DNA of 30,180 nucleotides from CAYFSC01 sp964345695 (GTDB taxonomy: Bacteria > Bacteroidota > Rhodothermia > Rhodothermales > Salinibacteraceae): assembly GCA_964345695.1 (NCBI GenBank), contig CAYFSC010000011.1, positions 1 to 30,180 of the forward strand, in the 5' to 3' direction. Every line of letters starts with the position of its first letter. Positions within the stretch are counted from its first letter, which is position 1. Made by a program: the position numbers and the translations under genes. Positions 15,335-23,026 of the stretch are shown in pieces. The notes beneath the pieces are model-generated. The model was not told the DNA's origin. It saw nothing but the letters and a program-made list of their open reading frames with translations, and searched no databases.

Positions 15335-15895
15335 TCAGTAGTTGTAGCCGGTCACTTCCTCCTCCGTGACATCGACGCCGAGTCCGTTCGCGATGCGGTT
15401 GACGAAGTTGAAGTACGCCGTGATGAGCGTGATGTCCAGGATGTCGCGGTCGCCCCATCCGGCCTCACGCAGCGCCTCGACGTCTGCCTCCGAGGTGCCG
15501 TTCGGTGAGCGGGTGAGCGCGGCGGCGTAGCCGAAGGCGACGCGGTGCTTGGCGTCGAGGTCGTCGAGCTGCGTGTAGTCGTCGGCGAGCTGCGCGACGC
15601 GGGCTTCGTCCTTCCAGTACGCGTTGAGCGCCTCGCCGTGGTGGCGCGTGCAGTACGTGCACTCGTTGGCCGCGGAGACGACGACGGCGATGGCCTCGCG
15701 TGTGGCGCGCCGCAGCCCCGACTTCCCGAAGAGAAGCGTTTCGTACAGCGCCATGTGGTCCTCCATCGCCGCGGGGTGCAGGCTGTGCACCTTCAGGATG
15801 TTGGAGAGCTTGCCGCGCGACTCGATGATCTCGTCGTAGAGCTCGCGGAGGTCGCCGGTCGCGTCCGCTTCGTCGATGGTGTCGATCCAGGCCAT
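15335..15895 (-). CDS. AhpD-like peroxidase-related protein (carboxymuconolactone decarboxylase family)
   Basis: This 186-residue protein belongs to the CMD/AhpD alpha-helical family. The AhpD active-site pattern is complete: Glu67, Cys79, Cys82 and His86 (REAIAVVVSAANECTYCTRHH), which in AhpD reduces disulfides in peroxide defence. Flanking segments (GKLSNILKVHSLHPAAMEDHM and LTRSPNGTSEADVEALR) match the peroxidase-related subgroup. The ATG at 15895 was chosen. The frame stays open through the 7-base repeat array to 16000, which would add about 35 residues rich in Asn, Pro, Gln and Thr; this extension is unlikely to be real. It follows the LhgO gene on the same strand after the 145-base array. 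Confidence 0.85.
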   Translation of the reverse strand: MAWIDTIDEADATGDLRELYDEIIESRGKLSNILKVHSLHPAAMEDHMALYETLLFGKSGLRRATREAIAVVVSAANECTYCTRHHGEALNAYWKDEARVAQLADDYTQLDDLDAKHRVAFGYAAALTRSPNGTSEADVEALREAGWGDRDILDITLITAYFNFVNRIANGLGVDVTEEEVTGYNY

Positions 15896-16040
15896 GGCGT
15901 TTTGCGTTGTGGGTTGTGCGTTGGGCGTTGTGCGTTGTGGGTTGGGCGTTGTGGGGCGAGCGTTGGACGCTGGAAGGGATCTCCGGGTGCTGCATCCCAT
16001 CCAGAAACGAGAAACCCGAAACCGGAAACCCGAGCCGAAA
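15896..16040. repeat. inverted 7-base repeat array between lhgO and the AhpD-like gene
   Basis: Starting at about 15898, eight 7-base units run in phase (such as GCGTTTT, GCGTTGT, GGGTTGT, GCGTTGG, GGGTTGG), then three decayed units. About 30 unrelated bases follow, then an opposite arm of four 7-base units (GAAACGA, GAAACCC, GAAACCG, GAAACCC) and a decayed fifth. The units share the G-rich base plus GTT core of the array at 13352-13429, in the same left/right orientation. Here the array lies between two genes on the same strand, in the short space before the AhpD-like start. Confidence 0.75.
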
Positions 16041-17261
16041 TCACGCAGCAGCGGCCACCGGCTCCAGGCGCTTCGCCAGATAGTTCTGTACGATCAACCG
16101 GCCAATGTTAAGCGAGGCCGTGGCCGCTGGGCTCGCGGCGTTGATGACGTTGACGACGCGGTCGGTCTCCTTGATCAAAAAGTCGTCCACCAGCTCGCCA
16201 TTGGGGCGGAGGGCCTGGGCACGCACGCCGGAGGACGACGGGACGAAGTCGTCCATCTCGACCTCCGGAATGAGGTGCCGCGCGGCGTTCAGGTACACGC
16301 GCTTGCTCAGCGACTGCAGCAGTTCCTGCACGCCTTTGCGCCAGTACTTCGCGCTCAGCTTGAGGAAACCGGGGTACGTCACGATCTCGCGCAGTTCGGC
16401 CCAGTTGACATCCGTGAAGCGGTAGCCCTCGCGTGCAAATGCCAGGACCGCGCTCGGCCCGCACTCGACGCGCCCGTCCACCATCCGCGTGAAGTGCACG
16501 CCGAGGAACGGGAAGTCGGGATTCGGGACGGGATAGATGAGGTTCCGGCAGAGGTCGCGCTGCTCGGGCACGAGCTCGTAGTACTCGCCGCGGAACGGGA
16601 CGATCTTGGCGCCGGGGTCCTGCCCGCTCATCTCGGCGATGCGGTCGGCATACAGGCCCGCGCAGTTGACGACGTGCCGCGCCGTGACGGCGCCCGCCGT
16701 GGTGGCGACCGTTATCTGGTCGGGGGCGACGTGCAGGTCGCGCACCGCAGCGTTGGTCTGCACGTCGTAGCCGTGGTCCTGGACGCAGCCGGCCAGCGCC
16801 TCGGCCATGCCGGTGTAGTCGACGATGCCGGCCTCCGGGACGTGCAGCGCCGCCACGCCGCGGGCATGCGGCTCCAGCTCGTGCAGGCGCTCTGGCCCGA
16901 TGCGCGTGCAGGCGACGTTGTTCTGACGCCCCTTCTCGCGGATGCGCTCCAGCTCCGGCACCTCGCTCTCGTCGGCGGCCACGACCACCTTGCCGCACAT
17001 CTCGTAATCGACGTTCTCGCGCTCACAGAACGCGATGAGCGCGCGTTTGCCCTCGCGGCAGTTTTCGGCTTTCAGCGAGCCAGGGGTGTAGAAGACGCCG
17101 GAGTGAATGACCCCAGAGTTGCGGCCCGTCTGGTGGGCCGCTACGCGGTCTTCTTTCTCCAGGACGAGGACCGACGTGTCGGGATAGGTTTCGGAAAGGC
17201 GGTATGCCGTTGCCAGTCCGACGATCCCTCCGCCGATAATCGCAACATCGTACGTCGCCAT
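16041..17261 (-). CDS. lhgO: L-2-hydroxyglutarate oxidase
   Basis: This 406-residue FAD enzyme oxidises L-2-hydroxyglutarate to 2-oxoglutarate, with electrons passed to the respiratory quinone pool. The dinucleotide fold is at the N terminus (DVAIIGGGIVGLATAY), followed by EKEDRVAAHQTGRNSGVIH and SGVFYTPGSLKAENCREG, hallmarks of LhgO (YgaF). Later conserved parts are PEAGIVDYTGMAEAL, VNCAGLYADRIAEMSG, FRGEYYELVPE and NLIYPVPNPDFPFLGVHF, ending with NAASPAATASLNIG. The ATG at 17261 begins just before the FAD motif; the open frame reaches 17420. It is divergent from the GH113-like gene. Removing 2-hydroxyglutarate made by side reactions is the likely job. Confidence 0.92.
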   Translation of the reverse strand: MATYDVAIIGGGIVGLATAYRLSETYPDTSVLVLEKEDRVAAHQTGRNSGVIHSGVFYTPGSLKAENCREGKRALIAFCERENVDYEMCGKVVVAADESEVPELERIREKGRQNNVACTRIGPERLHELEPHARGVAALHVPEAGIVDYTGMAEALAGCVQDHGYDVQTNAAVRDLHVAPDQITVATTAGAVTARHVVNCAGLYADRIAEMSGQDPGAKIVPFRGEYYELVPEQRDLCRNLIYPVPNPDFPFLGVHFTRMVDGRVECGPSAVLAFAREGYRFTDVNWAELREIVTYPGFLKLSAKYWRKGVQELLQSLSKRVYLNAARHLIPEVEMDDFVPSSSGVRAQALRPNGELVDDFLIKETDRVVNVINAASPAATASLNIGRLIVQNYLAKRLEPVAAAA

Positions 17262-17482
17262 GAGCGAACAGTCGTTATGAAAAGGACGATGGGGAGCAAT
17301 ACAGATGCAATATTCCAACGTAGGCGATGGTCCGCACCGATAATGTTGGACGCCTGGAAATTCTTTTGAAAGCAAGGTCATCCCGCGGGCAGAGTCTTCC
17401 CCGCAGCGCGTCCGATACAAAACCGGCCGATCCGAGCAACACGTAGGCGGCCGGAGGGTTTACAAGGCGCTCTTCGCTCTCA

Positions 17483-18610
17483 ATGCCCGTGCCCATGACC
17501 GGTCCTCGCTGTTTCGTTGTCGCTGGACTCTGTGCCGTGGCGTGTCTCTTGGCTGGCGCGTGCGCCGATTCTGGCTCCACACCCGCGCCCTCCGGCGACG
17601 CGGCCGCCGCCCCCCGCACGGCATCGACCGGCGGCCCGGCGTTTGCCATCCGGTCCGTCCCCCTCGACGCCCGGCACCCGCCGAGCGACGACCTGCTGCA
17701 CCGCATTCGCGATCTCGGAACGACGCACCTTACGCTCATCCCGTTCGGCTGGCAGCGGCGGCCCGACGACCCATCCGTCCGACTCGACACGACCGACGGG
17801 TGGTACAGCGAGTCGAACTCGGGCATCCGGACGCTTGCGCGCAAGGCGGACACCCTCGGCATGGGCGTCATCCTGAAGCCGCACGTGTGGATCGGGCACT
17901 ACAGCAGCGAGGGGCAGGCCCGCAACGAGGTCGGCTTCGACACCGAGGCGCAGTGGGCGCAGTGGGAGGCGGATTACCGGCGCTTCCTGCTGCACTACGC
18001 GCGCCTGGCGCAAGACATTGGGGCCGATGTGCTCGTGATTGGGACGGAACTGCACCGGGCCGCGGAGTCGCGCGCGGATTTCTGGCGAGGGCTCGCCGCC
18101 GACGTGCGCACCGTGTACGACGGCAAGCTGACCTACGCGGCCAACTGGTACGCCGAGTATGAGTCCATCCAGTTCTGGGACGCGCTCGACTACGTGGGCG
18201 TGCAGGCGTATTTTCCACTCGCGAGCGGAACAGCACCCTCGATGGACTCGCTCCGCGCCGGATGGCGGCGCCACCGGCAGACGCTGCAGGCTGTTCATGA
18301 GCGCACCAACCGCCCGGTGCTCTTCACCGAACTCGGATACCGGAGCGCGCCATCGGCTGCGGCAAAGCCCTGGGAATGGCCGGAGCGCGACGAGCAGCCC
18401 GTTGCCGGCGCCGACACGCTGCAGGCGCGCTGCTACCGGGCCTTCTTCGAGGTCATGAGCGATGCCTCGTGGTTCGACGGAGCCATTGTCTGGAAGTATC
18501 AGGCCCTGCCCGAGCGGCGCCGTCCCACCGGGTTCTCGCCGCAGGACCGGCTGGCCGAAGCCGTCCTCCAGCGCTGGTTCGGCGGCACTCCGTCTGCACC
18601 TTCCCTCTGA
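17483..18610 (+). CDS. GH113-like glycosidase lipoprotein
   Basis: This 375-residue protein has a lipoprotein signal (LLAGAC, Cys27) and a single TIM-barrel glycoside hydrolase domain. GTELHR (Glu189) lies where the acid/base residue is expected and FTELGY (Glu283) where the nucleophile is expected; both are spaced as in GH113-type and related clan A enzymes. Other conserved stretches are GMGVILKPHVWI, KLTYAANW and DALDYVGVQAYFPL. GH113 contains beta-mannanases, but many similar bacterial proteins have no known substrate. It is probably exported and anchored in the envelope. Either ATG 17483 or 17495 could be the start. It is followed 54 bases later by menB. Confidence 0.8.
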   Translation: MPVPMTGPRCFVVAGLCAVACLLAGACADSGSTPAPSGDAAAAPRTASTGGPAFAIRSVPLDARHPPSDDLLHRIRDLGTTHLTLIPFGWQRRPDDPSVRLDTTDGWYSESNSGIRTLARKADTLGMGVILKPHVWIGHYSSEGQARNEVGFDTEAQWAQWEADYRRFLLHYARLAQDIGADVLVIGTELHRAAESRADFWRGLAADVRTVYDGKLTYAANWYAEYESIQFWDALDYVGVQAYFPLASGTAPSMDSLRAGWRRHRQTLQAVHERTNRPVLFTELGYRSAPSAAAKPWEWPERDEQPVAGADTLQARCYRAFFEVMSDASWFDGAIVWKYQALPERRRPTGFSPQDRLAEAVLQRWFGGTPSAPSL

Positions 18611-18664
18611 TGGCCCCTCCCGCTGCCTCCAAGAATTGACTCGTCAAAATCGACTCCCACCATC

Positions 18665-19558
18665 GTGGTTTCTGAACTGTTCGACCCCGACGCCTGGACC
18701 AAGATCGACGCGTTCGACTTCCAGGACATCACCTATCACCGCGCTCGGGAGCACGGCACCGTGCGCGTGGCCATCAACCGCCCTGAGGTGCTCAACGCCT
18801 TCCGCCCGCAGACCGTCGACGAATTGCATCAGGCCCTCGACCACGCGCGGCAGACCTCCGACGTCGGCTGCGTGCTGCTGACGGGCAACGGGCCGTCCGA
18901 GAAGCACGGCAAGTGGGCCTTCTCGTCCGGCGGCGACCAGCGGATCCGCGGGAAAGAAGGCTACGAATACGCCGACGACGCAGGCGAGCGCGATCCGGCC
19001 AAGCTCGGACGGCTGCACATCCTGGAGGTGCAGCGCCTCATCCGGTTCATGCCCAAGGTGGTCATCGCCGTCGTGCCGGGGTGGGCCGTGGGCGGCGGAC
19101 ACAGCCTGCACGTGGTGTGCGACCTGACGATCGCAAGCGACGAGCACGCCACCTTCAAGCAGACCGATCCCGACGTGGCGAGCTTCGACGGCGGGTTCGG
19201 GTCCGCCCTCCTTGCCCGACAGGTGGGGCAAAAGAAGGCCCGCGAGATCTTCTTTCTCGGCAAGAATTACTCGGCACAGGAGGCCGCCGATATGGGCATG
19301 GTCAACGCCGCCGTGCCGCACGACGCGCTCGAAGAACGTGCCCTGGAGTGGGCCGCCACCATCAACCAGAAGAGCCCGACGGCGATGCGCATGCTGAAGT
19401 ACGCCTTCAACATGATCGACGACGGCATGGTCGGCCAGCAGATCTTTGCCGGGGAAGCCACCCGCTTGGCGTACGGCACCGACGAGGCCCAGGAGGGGCG
19501 CGACGCCTTTCTCGAAAACCGGCCGCCCGACTGGTCGGACGTCCCGTATCACTATTGA
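18665..19558 (+). CDS. menB: 1,4-dihydroxy-2-naphthoyl-CoA synthase
   Basis: This 297-residue crotonase-fold enzyme closes the second ring in menaquinone synthesis, turning o-succinylbenzoyl-CoA into dihydroxynaphthoyl-CoA. Clear MenB signatures are INRPEVLNAFRP, AFSSGGDQRIRG (85-96), the oxyanion-hole segment VPGWAVGGGHSLHVVCDL (137-154), TDPDVASFDGGFGS (167-180) and KKAREIFFLG. Asp/Glu positions and length are normal for the family. The start is a GTG at 18665; no nearby ATG fits the family N terminus. No other men gene is next to it. Its presence points to menaquinone-based respiration. Confidence 0.95.
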   Translation: MVSELFDPDAWTKIDAFDFQDITYHRAREHGTVRVAINRPEVLNAFRPQTVDELHQALDHARQTSDVGCVLLTGNGPSEKHGKWAFSSGGDQRIRGKEGYEYADDAGERDPAKLGRLHILEVQRLIRFMPKVVIAVVPGWAVGGGHSLHVVCDLTIASDEHATFKQTDPDVASFDGGFGSALLARQVGQKKAREIFFLGKNYSAQEAADMGMVNAAVPHDALEERALEWAATINQKSPTAMRMLKYAFNMIDDGMVGQQIFAGEATRLAYGTDEAQEGRDAFLENRPPDWSDVPYHY

Positions 19559-19659
19559 CCTTATCACTATTGAACGGTCCGCGGGCTTTCAGAGACCGCC
19601 CCGGAGAACTCCGGCAGCGGAGGCCTTCCGCTCCTTTCAAGAATCGTTAGGGGAGGGTT

Positions 19660-19723
19660 ACATTTTCGGCGATGCTCCCGGGACCAGTGGAAGCCCTTTC
19701 GCGATCGCACCGGCTGAAAATGT
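19660..19723 (+). other. candidate structured RNA upstream of amt
   Basis: ACATTTTCGGC (19660-19670) pairs with GCTGAAAATGT (19713-19723) over 11 positions, with one G-U pair if transcribed on the + strand. The stem encloses 42 bases with shorter possible pairings and can be extended with a GG/CC pair outside two mismatches. An A+T-rich stem of this length is notable in such G+C-rich DNA. It could be the menB 3' end, a leader element or a small RNA; it fits no riboswitch that I recognise. Confidence 0.4.
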
Positions 19724-19813
19724 TCCGGCCCGACCGGTCCGTGGGCCCTTATAGATTCAATATTTTGCCTCAAGGGCGGTAAGTTAAGTATAATTTTTGG
19801 AGTAAGCGCTTCC

Positions 19814-19855
19814 AGTCAAGATAAATTTGACTTGCGCGGCGTGATGGGATAGAGT
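19814..19855 (+). promoter_or_regulatory. candidate amt promoter with overlapping dyad
   Basis: TTGACT (19827-19832) and TAGAGT (19850-19855) are separated by exactly 17 bases, a fair sigma-70 type promoter. The -35 box is also the right arm of an inverted repeat, AGTCAA (19814-19819) to TTGACT (19827-19832), with a 7-base spacer. A regulator bound there would cover the -35 box. The ATG of amt is 54 bases downstream of the -10 box. Confidence 0.45.
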
Positions 19856-19909
19856 ATGTGGTGTGGATTCGAAATCTGTAGCACGCACCCAAACTGATTC
19901 TTCCGCCTC

Positions 19910-21286
19910 ATGTCGCTTTCCGCATTGCGTCGTTGCTGTGTACTCACGCTCGTCGGCCTGCTCGGGCTTCCTGCTGCTGCGTGGGCTGATTCCAGCCCGG
20001 ATGCCCTCGCCGCCGCCCAGTCGGCGCAAACCAACCTCAATTACGTGTGGACGATTCTTGCCGCGGCGCTCGTCTTCTTCATGCAGGCCGGGTTTGCCCT
20101 GCTGGAGACCGGGTTCACCCGCGCGAAGAATGCCGTCAACATCATCATGAAGAACGTGATGGACGCCTCCGCCGGGGCGCTCGTCTTCTTTGCCGTCGGG
20201 TTCGGCATCATGTTCGGAACCTCCTGGGGCGGCGTGGTCGGGACGGACGGCTTCTTCCTGCTCGGCATTGAGGGACAGCCGGAGACGTGGACCTACGCCT
20301 TTTACTTCTTCCAGGCCGTGTTCGCGGCGACGGCGGCCACCATCGTCTCGGGGGCCGTGGCCGAGCGCATCAAGTTCAACGGCTATCTCGTCTTCTCCGT
20401 CGCCATCACCGGTCTGATCTATCCGGTCTTCGGCGCGTGGGCGTGGGGAGGCCTGTTCAACGGAGGCGGCTGGCTGGAAGGCCTCGGCTTCATCGACTTT
20501 GCCGGGTCGACCGTGGTGCACTCGGTGGGCGGATGGGCCGCGCTGGCCGGAGCGCTCGTCGTCGGGCCGCGCGTCGGCAAGTACGACGAGGAGGGACGCC
20601 CCCAGTCGATTCCAGGGCACAGCCTCCCGCTCGCCGCGCTCGGCGTATTCATCCTGTGGCTCGGCTGGTTCGGCTTCAACGCGGGCTCGACCACGGCGGG
20701 GAGCACCGACATTGCGCTGATTGCCATGAACACGTTCCTCGCCGCGGGAGCCGGAGCGGCTGCAGCCATGGCCACCACCTGGATCCGGGGCGGAACGCCC
20801 GACGCCACGATGACACTGAACGGCGTCCTCGGGGGACTCGTTGGCATCACGGCGGGCTGTGCAACCCTCACCCCGTATGCCTCCATTCTCACGGGAGCCG
20901 TCGCGGGCGTGATCATCGTCTACGCCACCTACGCCCTGGAGCGGATCGTTGATGACCCGGTGGGGGCCATTGCAGTGCACGGTGTGTGTGGCGCATGGGG
21001 CACGCTCGCGGCCGGGCTGTTCGCTCCTACGTTCAGCCTCTCGCAGGTCGGCGTGCAGCTTGTTGGGATCGCGGCCGCGTTTCTGTGGACATTCCCGGTC
21101 AGCTTCGGGCTGTTCTACACGCTCGACGCCCTGCTCGGCCTTCGCATCAACGGCGAGTTGGAGCACAAGGGCCTCGACCGGCACGAGCACGACGCAGAGG
21201 CCTATCCCGAGTTCTTGAAGCACGCCCACGTCCGCACCGAGGGCGACAGTGTCTCCGTCGAGACGGAACCCGCGGCCGCGTCGTGA
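19910..21286 (+). CDS. amt: ammonium transporter
   Basis: This 458-residue Amt/MEP/Rh protein moves ammonium across the inner membrane. It begins with a signal peptide (cut near AWADS), common in Amt proteins, followed by about eleven membrane helices. The twin pore histidines are His204 (STVVHSVGG) and His357 (AIAVHGVCGAWG), and the family signatures FMQAGFALLETGF and DFAGSTVVHSVGG are complete. The C-terminal tail (after about 420) is short and acidic, with RHEHDAEAYPEF, the region that contacts PII proteins in other species. No glnK gene is adjacent, although amt is often paired with it. Tandem terminator hairpins follow. Confidence 0.95.
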   Translation: MSLSALRRCCVLTLVGLLGLPAAAWADSSPDALAAAQSAQTNLNYVWTILAAALVFFMQAGFALLETGFTRAKNAVNIIMKNVMDASAGALVFFAVGFGIMFGTSWGGVVGTDGFFLLGIEGQPETWTYAFYFFQAVFAATAATIVSGAVAERIKFNGYLVFSVAITGLIYPVFGAWAWGGLFNGGGWLEGLGFIDFAGSTVVHSVGGWAALAGALVVGPRVGKYDEEGRPQSIPGHSLPLAALGVFILWLGWFGFNAGSTTAGSTDIALIAMNTFLAAGAGAAAAMATTWIRGGTPDATMTLNGVLGGLVGITAGCATLTPYASILTGAVAGVIIVYATYALERIVDDPVGAIAVHGVCGAWGTLAAGLFAPTFSLSQVGVQLVGIAAAFLWTFPVSFGLFYTLDALLGLRINGELEHKGLDRHEHDAEAYPEFLKHAHVRTEGDSVSVETEPAAAS

Positions 21287-21293
21287 CTCGTTG

Positions 21294-21385
21294 GGCACCA
21301 CGGCCGCAGACGGTGGTGCCGCCATCCATGCAGAGTGGTGGGTGCTCGGAAAGGTCGCCTCTCCTTCGAGGGAGGCGGCCTTTTT
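21294..21385 (+). terminator. tandem hairpins and terminator after amt
   Basis: GGCACCAC (21294-21301) pairs with GTGGTGCC (21313-21320) around an 11-base loop. About 30 bases on, AAGGTCGCCTC (21351-21361) pairs imperfectly with the GAGGCGGCC region (21371-21380), with CCT/AGG extending the inner stem, and is followed by TTTTT. The second is a good intrinsic terminator for amt and may also insulate the convergent hydrolase gene. Confidence 0.8.
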
Positions 21386-21408
21386 CGAGCTGGGGAGCTG
21401 GCCCCGAC

Positions 21409-22302
21409 CTACGTCCGAGCGATGAAGTCGCGGATGTGCGCCGCAATCTGCGGCCCCTGTTCCTCCTGGAGGAAATGGCTGGCGTCGTCGACGAACACCT
21501 CGGGCTGCGCACTCGCGGTTGGGATCAGCTCCCGGAAGAACGAGTGGGCCGCGCCAAGAATCGGGTCGTCAGGTGCGAAGAGAACGAACGCCGGTTTCTG
21601 CCACTCGCTGAGGCGGCGACGCGTGTCGCGCATGAGGTCGGCCCCTGGATCGTCTGGCGACATCGGGACGAGCAGCGGCCACGCGACGGCGCCCGCCTTT
21701 GATTCGGGCGTCGGGAACGGGGCGTCGTACGCGGCGGCTTCGGCGTCCGACAGGCGGCCGGCATCGGACAGTCCGCGCCGCACGACGAGACGGACAGGAA
21801 AATCCGGACGGGCCTCCACAAATCGGCGCCACTGCAGAAACGCCTCGCTCTTTTCGTCTGGTTCGCCCGTCGGCAGAAAGGTGTTGAGCACGACGAGCCG
21901 CTCGATGCGCTCGGGATGGCGCACCGCATGGGTGAGCCCGATGAGCCCACCCCAGTCCTGGACGACGAGCGTCGCGTCCGTCAGGTCCAGCGCCTCGAAG
22001 ACGGTGCGGAGCGCGTTGAGATGCAGATCGAACGTGTGCGCCTCGCGGGTTGTCGGCTTGTCGGACCGACCGAACCCAGGGAAGTCGGGCGCCACCACGC
22101 GGCGGTCGGGCGTTAATTCCGCAATGACACTTCGGTAGAGGTAGGACCACGTCGGCTCGCCATGCAAGCAGACGACCAGCGGCCCCTCGCCTTCGTCGAC
22201 GTAGTGGAGGCGGAGCCCGTCGGGCGTCTCCACATAGTTCGGCGCAAAAGGAAAACCGGGGAGGTCGGAAAATCGATCGTCAGGTGTGCGGTAGACGTCC
22301 AT
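21409..22302 (-). CDS. haloalkane dehalogenase-like alpha/beta hydrolase
   Basis: This 297-residue alpha/beta hydrolase matches the haloalkane dehalogenase I group. HGEPTWSYLYR (48-57) is the oxyanion-hole HGxP motif; VVQDWGG (113-119) gives the nucleophile Asp116, with Trp117 as one halide-binding residue; FAPDDPILG (242-250) is the likely acid region; and DASHFLQEEQ (His276) supplies the histidine. The N terminus (RTPDDRFSDLPGFPFAPNY) is also typical of this group. These enzymes split carbon-halogen bonds of haloalkanes, but similar sequences include epoxide hydrolases and esterases. It follows the small unknown gene at 22372-22764 on the same strand after 69 bases, so the two may be co-transcribed. 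Confidence 0.83.
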   Translation of the reverse strand: MDVYRTPDDRFSDLPGFPFAPNYVETPDGLRLHYVDEGEGPLVVCLHGEPTWSYLYRSVIAELTPDRRVVAPDFPGFGRSDKPTTREAHTFDLHLNALRTVFEALDLTDATLVVQDWGGLIGLTHAVRHPERIERLVVLNTFLPTGEPDEKSEAFLQWRRFVEARPDFPVRLVVRRGLSDAGRLSDAEAAAYDAPFPTPESKAGAVAWPLLVPMSPDDPGADLMRDTRRRLSEWQKPAFVLFAPDDPILGAAHSFFRELIPTASAQPEVFVDDASHFLQEEQGPQIAAHIRDFIART

Positions 22303-22371
22303 GGCACGGGGAGCAAAGGAGCGCAGGAGGGCGCGGTAGGGTGGATTCCGCCTCGCGACGTGAGTTCCGTC

Positions 22372-22764
22372 TCACGACGCCTCGACCGCAAGCAGGTCGC
22401 GGAGGCCCGACGGCGGGGTGTTGTCCTCGACAAAGGAGCGTCCCTCGGCCTCCCCCTGGTCTTTCGGATCGCTCAGCGAGGGGTCGTCGAGGCGGTTCTG
22501 CATCAGCAGGCGGGTGGCGATGTCGGCGAGCCGCTGGCCGAGATCGGCGTCCTTCGGCAGGCCCTGGCGGCAGCCGCGCTCCAGGAGGCGAACGGTGTGG
22601 TTCCCTACAGGCACGTCCAGCGCGCGGCTCACCCCCAGCGCAAACCCGATCACGTAGGCCGCCGTTTTGCCGCGAAGCACGCGGGGAGCGTCGTCTGAAG
22701 ACAGGGGACCGGCCTGCAGTCGCAGTCCATCGGCGATGGTGTCAATCACACGGTCGTCGTCCAT
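22372..22764 (-). CDS. hypothetical protein
   Basis: This 130-residue, probably soluble protein is not recognised. The N-terminal half is likely helical, with KTAAYVIGFALGVSRAL as its most hydrophobic part; the C-terminal part is acidic and disordered-looking (DPKDQGEAEGRSF). There is no signal peptide. The ATG at 22764 was chosen; an upstream TTG at 22773 would add three residues. It lies directly before the haloalkane dehalogenase-like gene on the same strand. Codon use looks gene-like on this strand. Confidence 0.55.
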   Translation of the reverse strand: MDDDRVIDTIADGLRLQAGPLSSDDAPRVLRGKTAAYVIGFALGVSRALDVPVGNHTVRLLERGCRQGLPKDADLGQRLADIATRLLMQNRLDDPSLSDPKDQGEAEGRSFVEDNTPPSGLRDLLAVEAS

Positions 22765-23026
22765 AGAGAGCAAAAGCGCATGTTCAGAAGGACCGAAAGA
22801 ATCGGATTCATGCGAACGGATCGCGGGGCCTCACGTTCGAAATGACCTCCATCTGACCAACCGGTGCACGGCGTTAGTGACAAGACCAGCGACAAGAAGA
22901 GCGGCCGCGGTGCTTGTTCGTCTCCGTTCCACGCCCTAGGTTTTCCGGTTGTGCACGGACGCCGACCACCGGGGCTCTGGTTGTTGGCGCTCTCCATCTC
23001 TGAACAACACGCGTCCTGCCGATCCG

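Larger units (their letters stand above)
19559..19909. other. structured intergenic region between menB and amt
   Basis: This 351-base gap holds, in order, small GC-rich hairpins just past menB (about 19600-19630, no clear T-run), a long stem (19660-19723), an AT-rich stretch (about 19745-19830) and a candidate promoter with a dyad (19814-19855). No open frame in it looks coding. A sigma-54 site was searched for because amt genes often use one; the best GG-N10-GC match (19689-19702) is weak. Confidence 0.6.

Noticed and set aside
15896..16000. N-terminal extension of the AhpD-like protein through the repeat array
   Set aside because: The extension would be only repeat-derived Asn/Pro/Gln/Thr and the family begins at the ATG at 15895.
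13352..16040. 7-base repeat arrays as a CRISPR
   Set aside because: Units are 7 bases with no spacers, and no cas gene is in the window.
19688..19703. Possible sigma-54 promoter before amt (GG-N10-GC)
   Set aside because: Spacing fits, but only about seven of eleven consensus positions match and it lies inside the candidate stem, over 200 bases from the start.
19784..21325. 513-residue minus-strand open frame opposite amt
   Set aside because: It is antisense to a clear membrane transporter and its composition is unlike a folded protein.
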